The notes under the pieces are model-generated. The model saw only the letters and a program-made list of their open reading frames with translations. It was not told where the DNA came from and did no database searches. From assembly GCA_964426895.1 (NCBI GenBank), contig CAYRSH010000058.1, positions 1 through 9,194 on the forward strand: a DNA stretch of 9,194 nt, written 5' to 3'. The first letter of the stretch is position 1. Every line of letters starts with the position of its first letter. The DNA is from Caldipriscus sp964426895 (lineage in GTDB: Bacteria > Hydrothermota > Hydrothermia > LBFQ01). Of the stretch, positions 1 to 6,754 are shown one piece after another. Both the position numbers and the translations under genes were made by a program.

Positions 1-304
1 CCGAGAGTTTAAACTTGCCTTCTTCGAATATCCCTATATCAACCGCCCTATAACCTTTATTCGTCTTTATACCGTGTTCATTTGCGGTTATGATAAATTC
101 CTTGCTTTCAAGGCTTGATACGGCCATTATAATTTTGGCGATAACCCTCGCTTGTAATGTTGAACTCCCCATAATTTCCTCCGGCTGTTTTTTACCTTCC
201 AAAACATCCTTATAACCCCTGTAATAAATAGGCTTACCATCAACCACTTCATAAGTTAGAACTTTTAATAGTCTTTGTTCCCTTTCCTTAACGGCTGCCT
301 CCAT
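1..304 (-). CDS. Uma2-like (DUF820) nuclease-fold protein, N-terminal part, cut by the left edge
   Basis: An open frame runs from ATG at 304-302 off the left edge, giving 101 codons without a stop. The protein begins MEAAVKEREQRLLKVLTYEV and continues with DGKPIYYRGYKDVL, EEIMGSSTLQA, TANEHGI and RAVDIGIFEEGK. This order (a YEVVDGKPIYYRGY opening, an IMGSS..QA helix, a (T/S)NE.G strand, then a DIGIF strand) resembles Uma2/DUF820 proteins, which have a PD-(D/E)XK restriction-endonuclease fold. The E of NE and the D of VDIGIF would be candidate metal ligands. The cellular role of the family is largely unknown and many members occur in multiple copies per genome. The start is supported by a -10-like TAGAAT exactly 7 nt upstream, as for the next gene, and no Shine-Dalgarno is seen. 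It lies 22 nt downstream of the rhodanese stop on the same strand but seems to have its own promoter. The family assignment is from recognition only. Confidence 0.6.
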   Translation of the reverse strand, partial: MEAAVKEREQRLLKVLTYEVVDGKPIYYRGYKDVLEGKKQPEEIMGSSTLQARVIAKIIMAVSSLESKEFIITANEHGIKTNKGYRAVDIGIFEEGKFKLS

Positions 305-311
305 TGTTTTT

Positions 312-334
312 ATTCTAAGGCTGAATTTAATACC
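312..334 (-). promoter_or_regulatory. Putative leaderless promoter of the Uma2-like gene
   Basis: On the minus strand the block reads GGTA-N7-CAGCCTTAGAAT and overlaps the last codons and stop of the rhodanese gene. TAGAAT (317-312) differs from TATAAT by one base and is followed by 7 nt and then the ATG at 304, so transcription would begin at or next to the start codon. The same block stands before the rhodanese and purL genes. No convincing -35 hexamer is visible. Promoter function is inferred. Confidence 0.45.
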
Positions 335-1190
335 ACTTAAACCTTACAACAGGTAGGGTTGTATCCCTTGACCATACCGCAAAACTTCCTTCAAACACCT
401 TTAACTTTTCCTTTGGGTAACCCATCATACGGAATATAAAATATCCCAAGGAAGCCTCTCTACCGGTATTGCAATAAAATATGTAGTGTTTTGCATTGGG
501 ATTTACCACGGCCTTTAAAATTGTATCTATGCTTTCCGCATTCTTTAAGACATAGAAATTATCATTGGCCCTTGTGAAGAAAAATTCAAAGGGTAAGGAA
601 AAGGCTTGCGGAATGTGTCCAAACCTTTGATAAAACGGTTGCCCGTAAACTCCAAAATAGTACTCCGAAGGTCTAACATCAAAAATTTGATAATTCGGAT
701 CACCTAAGACTTTTAATACAAAACTTTTATCAACTATGAGGGATGAATCGGGTTTTGCCTTAAGCCTTATCCTCGGCGATAATCCTCTCTTTGTGCTTGT
801 TGGTAGTTTATTCTCAACCCAAGCCTCATAACCCCCGTTTAAAACAAAAACCTTTTCAAAACCCAAGTATTCCAATACGAAAAACAACCTACCAACATTT
901 GCGTAAAATATAGGTAACTTTCCCGATGAATATATTAAAACGGGATCATCTTGCCTAGCCCCAAGGGATGAAATCACCTCAATCAATGTGTCAATGGATT
1001 TCATCTGAAATGGAATGCCGTCTTCGGATTGTAAAAACGAATTTACCGGAAGATTAACCGCACCCTGTATATGACCCTTCTCGTACATTTCGGGTTCTCT
1101 AACATCTATTATGACTTTAAACTTCATTTTTGCGGCATCTTTCGGTTCCAGTAGAATGTTAAAAGGATACGCTCCTATTATCCAAATCAT
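327..1190 (-). CDS. Two-domain rhodanese-type sulfurtransferase
   Basis: The 287-residue protein has two tandem rhodanese domains, the layout and length of thiosulfate or 3-mercaptopyruvate sulfurtransferases, which move sulfane sulfur to a thiophilic acceptor through a cysteine persulfide. The N-terminal domain (about 24-130) has IIDVREPEMYEKGHIQGAVN and ends LNGGYEAWVENKLP. Its loop reads YSSGK (87-91), so the catalytic cysteine position is Tyr and this half is structural. The C-terminal domain (about 150-280) has FDVRPSEY, then GHIPQA and FYCNTGREAS; Cys240 begins a CxxGRE active loop. The loop differs from the CG(S/T)GVT-type loop of 3-mercaptopyruvate sulfurtransferases, so the donor cannot be named. 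The start at 1190 is chosen because a -10-like TAGAAT lies 7 nt upstream, matching the neighbour; Met22 would cut into the first strand. The N-terminus (MIWIIGAYPF) is hydrophobic but not a clear signal peptide. The gene is divergent from the MscS pseudogene and upstream of the Uma2-like gene. Confidence 0.88.
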   Translation of the reverse strand: MIWIIGAYPFNILLEPKDAAKMKFKVIIDVREPEMYEKGHIQGAVNLPVNSFLQSEDGIPFQMKSIDTLIEVISSLGARQDDPVLIYSSGKLPIFYANVGRLFFVLEYLGFEKVFVLNGGYEAWVENKLPTSTKRGLSPRIRLKAKPDSSLIVDKSFVLKVLGDPNYQIFDVRPSEYYFGVYGQPFYQRFGHIPQAFSLPFEFFFTRANDNFYVLKNAESIDTILKAVVNPNAKHYIFYCNTGREASLGYFIFRMMGYPKEKLKVFEGSFAVWSRDTTLPVVRFKWY

Positions 1191-1197
1191 AACTCGT

Positions 1198-1220
1198 ATT
1201 CTAAGGTTGTATATTTTACC
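1198..1220 (-). promoter_or_regulatory. Putative leaderless promoter of the rhodanese gene
   Basis: The minus strand reads GGTA-N7-ACAACCTTAGAAT. TAGAAT (1203-1198) ends 7 nt before the ATG at 1190-1188. Fourteen bases (TACAACCTTAGAAT) are identical to those upstream of purL on the other strand. No Shine-Dalgarno is present, which fits a leaderless message. The block sits in the 48-bp divergent region shared with the MscS pseudogene. Confidence 0.5.
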
Positions 1221-1224
1221 GCTT

Positions 1225-1230
1225 TATTAT
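1225..1230 (+). promoter_or_regulatory. Candidate -10 box of the MscS pseudogene
   Basis: TATTAT (one mismatch to TATAAT) ends 8 nt before the first ATG (1239) of the MscS remnant, nearly the same spacing as for the other promoters here. It does not carry the CAACC extension. With the rhodanese -10 at 1198-1203 it would form a compact divergent promoter. AT-rich hexamers like this arise by chance, so support is weak. Confidence 0.25.
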
Positions 1231-1238
1231 TCCGCCCT

Positions 1239-1699
1239 ATGATGGGGTGGATTAATGATATGATCGTTTCGGCAGTGGGGAGAATAATACTCTGGTGGGC
1301 TATACTTTTGGGTATATACATAGCCTTGCAATTCCTATAAATTTTTCCATACTCGCACTGATAATAGTAAGTTTCTTCTGGGTTGGTGCGGATGCTTTGG
1401 CTATATTATATCAATAGCACCTTTACTGACCGCATTGGGTGTGGGTGGTTTGGTGGTGGCTTTGGCCTTGCAGAATACTTTATCCAACCTTTTTGCGGGT
1501 TTGCATATAATAATTTCCCGACAGATAAAAAGGGGAGATTATGTAAAACTTGACAGAGGACTATACCAAACAGTTTTTAATCCGCCACGAATTCATAAAG
1601 GGGTTAAAGAAGCGGTATGACGAAGAGGGAATAGAAATCCCATTCCCGCAAAGGGATATATGGTTTAGGAATTTCCCGGGTATGAATTTACAACCTTAG
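1239..1699 (+). pseudogene. Decayed MscS-family mechanosensitive channel
   Basis: Pieces of one MscS-like protein appear in successive frames. ATG 1239 opens a membrane segment (LWWAILLGIYIALQF) that stops at 1338-1340. Frame 1337 gives INFSILALIIVSFFWVGADA and stops at 1415-1417. Frame 1414 gives APLLTALGVGGLVVALALQN, then NLFAGLHIIISRQIKRGDYVKLD, the signature pore helix and start of the beta domain. Frame 1550 gives LTEDYTKQFLIRHEFIKG, then KKRYDEEGIEIPFPQR, the typical MscS C-terminal cage and tail, and stops at 1697-1699. Intact members usually have 250 or more residues; here most of the beta and alpha/beta domains between KLD and LTEDY are missing, as is sequence between the membrane helices. 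At least three frame breaks plus deletions mean no functional channel. The family would gate on membrane tension during osmotic downshock. Its last stop overlaps the purL -10 box. Confidence 0.85.
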
Positions 1700-1702
1700 A
1701 AT
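1679..1702 (+). promoter_or_regulatory. Putative near-leaderless promoter of purL
   Basis: GGTA-N8-ACAACCTTAGAAT matches the blocks before the rhodanese and Uma2-like genes with one extra spacer base. TAGAAT (1697-1702) ends 11 nt before ATG 1714, so the expected 5' leader is only a few bases. No Shine-Dalgarno lies in the 11-nt gap (GAATACCCAAA). The block overlaps the 3' end of the MscS pseudogene, which shows purL does not need read-through from it. The assignment rests on recurrence and position. Confidence 0.5.
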
Positions 1703-1713
1703 GAATACCCAAA

Positions 1714-4233
1714 ATGAGCATAAAAACCCTTGAAAAAGCCCTGTTTATGGGATTAACAGCCGAGGAGTATGAAACCATAGAGGCACTTTTGGGTAGAGAG
1801 CCAAACGATATAGAATTGGGAATTTTTGCCTTAAATTGGTCGGAACATTGTAGTTATAAATCAACAAAACGGTTTTTAAAACTTCTACCTTCGGAATCGG
1901 ACAGGACGGTTGTGGGTCCCGGTGGAGGAGCAGGTGTTTTGAAACTTGATGAGGATACCGTTGTGGCCTTCAAAATAGAGAGCCACAACCATCCCTCCGC
2001 CGTTGAGCCGAAAAACGGGGCTGCCACCGGTGTTGGTGGAATAGTCAGGGATATACTGAGCATGGGGGTAAGACCCGTAGCCCTTTTGGATAGCCTTAGG
2101 TTCGGGGATTTCAGAAAATCCGTTAAATCTTTAAACTTTTTGAAGGGTGTGGTTGAAGGGATTTCGTCTTATGGTAATTCCATAGGTGTTCCGGTGGTGG
2201 GAGGAGAGGTTTTAACGGACGAAAGTTATGAGGATAATCCCTTGGTGAATGTTATGTGCATCGGTGTGGGAAGTGTAAAGCATCTAAAAGATGGGGTGTT
2301 AAAAGGCGTAGGAAATTCCGTAATAATTGTAGGTGCCCCAACGGGTAGGGATGGGATAATGGGGGCATCCTTTGCTTCGCAGACGCTTGAAGGGGAGATA
2401 TCGGAAAAGAGACCGGCGGTTCAAATCGGGGATCCCTTTATGGAAAAACTCCTGATAGAGGCAACATTAGAAGCGGTAAAATTGCCACAGGTTTTGGGTT
2501 TGCAGGACTTGGGGGCTGGTGGATTATCAACCGCTTTGCCCGAAATGGCAAACAAGGGAGGTGTTGGGGTAGAACTCTATACGGATAGGATACCCCTGAG
2601 GGAACCCCTAACCCCCTTTGAAATAGTATTATCGGAATCCCAAGAGAGGATGGTTATGTGTGTGGAGAAGGGAAAGGAGGAAGAGGTTATAAACATTTTC
2701 AAAAAGTGGGGTTTAGAGGCGGAGGTTATAGGTAGGGTGATAGAAGAAAGGGTTTTTAGGATTATACACAAAGGCGAAAAGTTGGTTGAAATACCCTTAT
2801 CTTACATATTCAAAGCGATACCAAAGCCCGATTGGTTGGCAATGTCTCCAAAAAAGGATATGTGGGAATTTATGGGTATATTCGCAGGCATTGAGGACAA
2901 GTATTACGAGATAAAAGGGAGAAACGAGAAAAAGGGTTTTGTATCCCTTCTTGATATAATAGCCTTAACCCTTGAATACACCGCCACTTCTTACGGTTTG
3001 AGTAAAATAGACTGGGAGTTGAGGTATCAAACCTTTAAATCAAAAAGGAATATTCTCCTCGGTAAGGAGGATATAAACGAGGTTAAAGAGAAATCCGCAA
3101 TACTTTCGGATTACGAGTTCCTCCTTAAAAGGATTGCAAAACTTCAAGGGGAGTCGTATGTTGAAAAACACCTACCCAAAAGATTGGTAAAGGAATTATG
3201 TCTAAGGGTTTTAAAGAGGCCATCCGTTGCCTCAAAGAGGTGGATTTATAGGCAATACGATTATATGGTTGGTACGGATACGGTCATAACACCGGGGAAC
3301 GGGGATGCCGCTGTTTTGAGGGTTAAGGGAAAAAACTATGGGTTGGCCGTATCGGTTGATGGAAATGGGAAGTTCTTAGAAATAAATTCGTATTGGGGTG
3401 CCCAAAGGGTTGCATCCGAGGTTTGCTTGAACATAGTTTGTTCCGGTGGGGAGGTTATAGGGTTTACGGATGGGGTGAATTTCCCCTCACCGGCAGACCC
3501 CGGCGAATATTGGAAATTACAGGAGGCCATAAGGGGACTTGCGGATTTCTCAAAGGAAACCGGAATTCCCGTGGTTTCCGGAAATGTTAGTTTATACAAC
3601 GAAAGTGAGAGGTACAAGGTATTACCAACGCTTATAATAGGAGGGGTGGGAATAGTAAGGGATTTGCATAACATTCCAAGGATGGGTGTTTATAAAGAGG
3701 GTTTAAGCGTGTATCTTGTAGGATATCCGCAAACACGGTTTGATTTGGCGGGGAGTGAGTTCGTTTTGGAAATACACGAAATACTTGGGCTAAAATCCCC
3801 CAGTAGGCTCCTCTTAAAATACGGACATCTTCCAAAAGTCCATTACACGGATGTTGAATATATTATATCCTTAATATCCGCTTTGAGGGATATTATTGAT
3901 TATGGTTTTGCGGTAAACTTACACGATATTTCAGAAGGAGGTTTGTTTGCCTCACTCTCGGAAATGGTTATAAAGGGAAATGTTGGGATTTCGGTTAGTG
4001 TTGATGGTTTTGGAGAACTGTTTTCCGAACTCGCACCCCGTGTTGTTTTAACAACGGAAAACCCATACGAAACGGAATCCGTTTTGGCGAAATACGGTGT
4101 TATGTTCCAACATATAGGAAAAACTATAAATGATAGAGAGTTGATAATTGAGTATCACAAGGGGAAAAAATTAAAGTTCAAGGTTTCCGAACTTCAAAAG
4201 GCGTATTATGAAACTTTTGAGAATATCGGATAA
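1714..4233 (+). CDS. purL: Phosphoribosylformylglycinamidine synthase, PurL subunit, with long central linker
   Basis: PurL catalyses step four of purine synthesis: FGAR plus ATP and ammonia to FGAM. In the small form it works with PurQ (glutaminase) and PurS, neither of which is in this window. The 839 residues show the full family pattern: NWSEHCSYKSTK (41-52), GPGGGAG (68-74), KIESHNHPSAVEPKNGAATG (87-106, substrate and Mg/ATP region), GVGGIVRDILSMG, LQDLGAGGLSTALPEMANKG (263-282) and SESQERM (307-313). The second half has SKRWIYRQYDYMV (507-519), VSVDGNG, SGNVSLYNES (622-631) and HDISEGGL (737-744). There is no C-terminal glutaminase domain, so this is the short form. Bacterial short PurL proteins are usually about 720-770 residues. 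The excess lies around residues 383-494, between the two halves, as a lysine- and glutamate-rich, mostly helical-looking stretch. The stop overlaps the start of ribF by 26 nt, so the two are probably co-transcribed and translationally coupled. Confidence 0.96.
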   Translation: MSIKTLEKALFMGLTAEEYETIEALLGREPNDIELGIFALNWSEHCSYKSTKRFLKLLPSESDRTVVGPGGGAGVLKLDEDTVVAFKIESHNHPSAVEPKNGAATGVGGIVRDILSMGVRPVALLDSLRFGDFRKSVKSLNFLKGVVEGISSYGNSIGVPVVGGEVLTDESYEDNPLVNVMCIGVGSVKHLKDGVLKGVGNSVIIVGAPTGRDGIMGASFASQTLEGEISEKRPAVQIGDPFMEKLLIEATLEAVKLPQVLGLQDLGAGGLSTALPEMANKGGVGVELYTDRIPLREPLTPFEIVLSESQERMVMCVEKGKEEEVINIFKKWGLEAEVIGRVIEERVFRIIHKGEKLVEIPLSYIFKAIPKPDWLAMSPKKDMWEFMGIFAGIEDKYYEIKGRNEKKGFVSLLDIIALTLEYTATSYGLSKIDWELRYQTFKSKRNILLGKEDINEVKEKSAILSDYEFLLKRIAKLQGESYVEKHLPKRLVKELCLRVLKRPSVASKRWIYRQYDYMVGTDTVITPGNGDAAVLRVKGKNYGLAVSVDGNGKFLEINSYWGAQRVASEVCLNIVCSGGEVIGFTDGVNFPSPADPGEYWKLQEAIRGLADFSKETGIPVVSGNVSLYNESERYKVLPTLIIGGVGIVRDLHNIPRMGVYKEGLSVYLVGYPQTRFDLAGSEFVLEIHEILGLKSPSRLLLKYGHLPKVHYTDVEYIISLISALRDIIDYGFAVNLHDISEGGLFASLSEMVIKGNVGISVSVDGFGELFSELAPRVVLTTENPYETESVLAKYGVMFQHIGKTINDRELIIEYHKGKKLKFKVSELQKAYYETFENIG

Positions 4234-5092
4234 ATTAGAGAACGAAACCTGTGCTTGCATAGGCTCTTTTGATGGTATGCATATAGGTCATAAGGCTATA
4301 ATAGAGGATGTAAAGTGTTATGCGGGATTAAAGGGTTTAAAATCGTTAATCATTACTTTTAGGGAACACCCGAGACTTGAAAAAAACCTCCTATTTACCC
4401 CAGAAGAAAAGTTAGAAGCGTTAAGAGAAACCGGAATTGACTATGTTTTACTTTTGGAAAGGGAAGATATGGAAATAACCGCGTTGGAGTTTTTAAATAT
4501 CCTGAAAAATGGGTTCAAAGTTAAGAGGTTGGTTATGGGTTTTAATCACAGGTTTGGGAAAAATAGGGAGGGAGACCCATCTTTTATTTTGAATCATTTA
4601 AGCGAATTTCAGTTTGAATTGGTGATATTCCCACCTATAAAGGTTAACGGCATCGTTGTAAGTTCCACAAACATAAGGAATATGCTATTGGAGGGTAGGG
4701 TTGAAGAGGTTATACCACTTTTGGGCAGAAGATATTCCATTGTGGGGAGGAAGGTTAAAGGTGCGGGTTTGGGGAAAAACTTGGGTTTTCCTACGGTTAA
4801 TTTGGAGGTTGAAGGTGGGAAATTAATACCCAAGGATGGTGTATATGTGGTATTCTTACCGGATTTGGGTAAATACGGTGTTATGCATATAGGAGATAGA
4901 CCAACTTTTTCCTTGGATAAATCCCTTGAAGTTCATATACTTGATTTTGATGGGGATGTTGGGGATACTTTGAGGGTTGAGTTTGTTAAAAGGATAAGGG
5001 ATGTTATGAGGTTTAAAAACGGCAAGGAATTAAGGGAAAGGATTATTAAAGATATTGAGGTTGCAAAACGGGTGATTTCATCGGCGTTATAG
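4208..5092 (+). CDS. ribF: Bifunctional riboflavin kinase / FMN adenylyltransferase
   Basis: RibF makes FMN from riboflavin and then FAD from FMN, using ATP at both steps, in the cytoplasm. The 294-residue length is typical of the bifunctional family. The adenylyltransferase half (about 15-165) has the nucleotidyltransferase motif GSFDGMHIGH (19-28), then TFREHPRL (50-57), MGFNHRFGKNREG (110-122) and VSSTNIRNMLLEGRVEEV (151-168). The kinase half (about 172-294) has LLGRRYSIVGRKVKGAG, NLGFPTVNLEV (191-201, carrying the PT(A/V)N motif), KDGVYVV, IGDRPTF and HILDFDGD (243-250), whose glutamate just before (Glu241) is the usual catalytic base. All expected motifs are present, so it should be active. 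ATG 4208 lies inside the purL 3' end, preceded by a weak AAAAGG, which suggests coupled translation. Pairing FAD synthesis with purine synthesis probably reflects operon convenience and not a known pathway link. Confidence 0.95.
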   Translation: MKLLRISDKLENETCACIGSFDGMHIGHKAIIEDVKCYAGLKGLKSLIITFREHPRLEKNLLFTPEEKLEALRETGIDYVLLLEREDMEITALEFLNILKNGFKVKRLVMGFNHRFGKNREGDPSFILNHLSEFQFELVIFPPIKVNGIVVSSTNIRNMLLEGRVEEVIPLLGRRYSIVGRKVKGAGLGKNLGFPTVNLEVEGGKLIPKDGVYVVFLPDLGKYGVMHIGDRPTFSLDKSLEVHILDFDGDVGDTLRVEFVKRIRDVMRFKNGKELRERIIKDIEVAKRVISSAL

Positions 5093-5102
5093 TTTCCGTA
5101 TT

Positions 5103-5935
5103 GTGGGTAAGACAAAGCTCATAACCGGCGATTTAATCGGGAAGCAAAACTATGAGGATTTGATAATTAGGGATACGGATGATATAACCAAGTATCCCAT
5201 TGAAAGGGTTAAGAACAGGGTAATATGGGGCGATGCGTTTAAGGTTTTAAAAAAATTTGATGATCTTTTATTAAGGTAAAAACCGTTGTTGATGAGGTTG
5301 ATGACGAATGGGATAAGTTTTCATCGTTCCAAGAATACGACGATTTTATAACCAAACTCTTAGCAGAGGTTAAGAGGGTGATGAAACCAAACGCAACGGT
5401 TTGGGTTATAGCCACATATCACAGCATTTTTAGAATCGGAAAGATTATGCAAGACTTGGGTTTTTGGATACTCAACTGCCAAACTGGTTGGGTGTTAGAT
5501 TCACCAATGCAACCGAAACCTTAATTTGGGCTGTAAAGGATAAAAGCGTTAAGGATTACACATTTAACAAGGAATATGCTAAGAAATTCGGAATAGGTAA
5601 GGTTGGTGCAAATGTTTGGGTATTGCCTTTGTGCTGGGGTAGGGAAAAGGGGTAAAAAATTGCATTCAACCCAAAAACCCGTTGAACTACTAAAAAGGGT
5701 TATACTAACCTCAACAAATGAGGGGGATTTGATTTTAGACCCTATGGCCGGCACGGGAACAACGGGATATGTTGCAAAAGCCATAAAAAGAAATTTTGTT
5801 ATGATTGAAGTTAATGAAAGGTATATAAAAGGAATTGTGGAAAGGTTTGAAGAAACTTTGAGGATAACCGATGAGCCGGAGCCGAGTCCCGATGAGGTAA
5901 GGAGATATTTGAAGGCGAGAAAAAAGAACCTTTAA
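5103..5935 (+). pseudogene. Decayed CcrM/HinfI-type (beta-class) DNA adenine methyltransferase
   Basis: The remnant reads through three frames. GTG 5103 begins VGKTKLITGDLIGK and reaches NRVIWGDAFKVLKKFDD, then stops at 5277-5279 just where the catalytic DPPY motif (IV) should follow. Frame 5276 continues with TVVDEVDDEWDKFSSFQEYD, VWVIATYHSIFRIG and MQDLGFWILN. Frame 5464 resumes with PNWLGVRFTNATETLIWAV and VLPLCWGREK. The frame ending at 5935 gives KKLHSTQKPVELLKRVIL and LDPMAGTGTTG, the AdoMet-binding motif I. The motif order (IV before I) is that of the beta class, and the VDDEWDKF, YH.IFR.G, DLGFWILN and H.TQKPE/V strings are those of CcrM and M.HinfI, which methylate adenine in GANTC. 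Compared with CcrM, roughly ten residues are missing after ILN and more around DPPY. With the catalytic motif gone and at least three frame breaks it cannot be active. The GANTC specificity is inferred from family resemblance. Confidence 0.88.
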
Positions 5936-6385
5936 GAAAGATAGCGGATAATCCCAATCGCTTTATAGGTTTGTTTAGACCTACAAAACCCGAGACCAAG
6001 ATACTAAATCCTCCCCAAGCAAATCATACCGAATCCCGCAAAATCTAAGAACAAACTCGTCATAGAGCATTACTTTAATAGATCCCGATCTGATAAAAAA
6101 CAAAAACTATTACGGAAACGAACTCAAAAAAAATGGAAGAAACTTTACGATTGGGACAACTTAATCTCTTGGCTAACCAAAACGACCCCAAAAGCAGTTT
6201 TAACGATATTAAGAACTTGGAAATAAGAGTTTGGAGAAAGATTTTAGAGAATAACAGATTATGGGATGAAGGGATAATGCTATATGATTTCGGAACACTA
6301 TGAGAAAAAACAGGGTAAGGATTATAAAGAAATCGCCGAGATGATAAAACAGAAATTGCAGGCGTATTACAAACAGGTTATCTGA
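5926..6385 (+). pseudogene. Multi-frame remnant, probably the cognate type II restriction endonuclease
   Basis: No intact gene lies here, but four coding-like pieces follow one another. Frame 5932 gives LRKIADNPNRFIGLFRPTKP and ends at 6048. Frame 6066 gives LIDPDLIKNKNYYGNELKK and ends at 6164. Frame 6133 gives NQNDPKSSFNDIKNLEIRVW, then RKILENNRLWDEGI, and ends at 6303. Frame 6284 gives ISEHYEKKQGKDYKEIAEMI and ends at 6385. The opening NRFIGLFRPTKP and the later IDP.L.KNKNYY string recall type II restriction enzymes that I remember accompanying HinfI-like methylases, but I cannot confirm this without a search. The position directly after a decayed methyltransferase, overlapping its end in another frame, fits a restriction partner. 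An intact enzyme would be clearly longer, so internal sequence has been lost. It could also be an unrelated protein that decayed in the same region. Confidence 0.5.
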
Positions 6386-6430
6386 ATTACAAAAGGCTTG
6401 GCTTATCTTTTATCATCACTAAACCGATAT

Positions 6431-6754
6431 GTGCGTAATACCTACGGTGTTCTATTCCTGAGCCTTTAAGGGTGTTGCGTGGAATGGATTATACCCTTTT
6501 GGTCATAGGGCTTTACTCTAACCTCATTTCCTTTTTGGTATCAATGATTTACGCCTTTTATGTCGTGGTGGCAAAAAGGTTTTCCCTACAAATAGAACCC
6601 ATTGTCCCCTTTTTACGGATTAAAGTTTAAGGGTGCCACTTTGTCTTCCGTCATAATACTTTCAACGATAATTTTCGGAACGGTTTCGTCAATAGTTATA
6701 CTCGGCGAATCCCTAAGCGTATTGGTAGCCTTAGGCGTTGTTTTGGCAAAATGA
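6431..6754 (+). pseudogene. Decayed EamA/DMT-type membrane transporter
   Basis: GTG 6431 starts RNTYGVLFLSL and stops after 12 codons, like the beginning of the first helix of an EamA transporter. From about 6475 another frame gives YTLLVIGLYSNLISFLVSMI then YAFYVVVAKRFSLQIEPIV, a helix followed by a basic loop as at the start of the second EamA half, and stops before 6631. A further frame gives KGATLSSVIILSTIIFGTVS then IVILGESLSVLVALGVVLAK, matching the end of the second half, where the GE(x)LS turn between the last two helices is typical. Full members have ten helices and about 290 residues; only parts of three or four helices remain. The final TGA ends at 6754, directly next to the convergent stop of the minus-strand gene. 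The substrate cannot be inferred. The transporter family is likely; a different small-helix exporter is possible. Confidence 0.6.

Noticed and set aside
327..1127. Met22 as the start of the rhodanese.
   Set aside because: It would leave the first beta strand almost without lead sequence, and the -10-like box sits at the same 7-nt distance from the upstream ATG as in the neighbour gene.
3336..3674. Minus-strand ORF of 112 codons inside purL.
   Set aside because: It is antisense to highly conserved PurL motifs (SGNVSLYNE and neighbours) and has no promoter or domain of its own.
6133..6303. A 56-codon ORF starting with ATG (MEETLRLGQLN) that could be read as a small gene.
   Set aside because: Its first part is out of frame with the neighbouring coding pieces and only the NQNDPKSS to DEGI part looks protein-like. 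That part continues in another frame at 6284, so it is treated as a piece of the endonuclease remnant.
6728..6736. GCCTTAGGC near the end of the transporter remnant as a terminator or a further CCTTAGAAT-type promoter.
   Set aside because: It has no T-run or proper stem, lies inside a coding remnant, and lacks the AAT part of the -10 box.
1239..6754. The frame breaks as plain sequencing errors.
   Set aside because: Several breaks coincide with losses of ten or more residues, including whole motifs such as DPPY, while purL and ribF are intact throughout; random base-calling errors would not do this.
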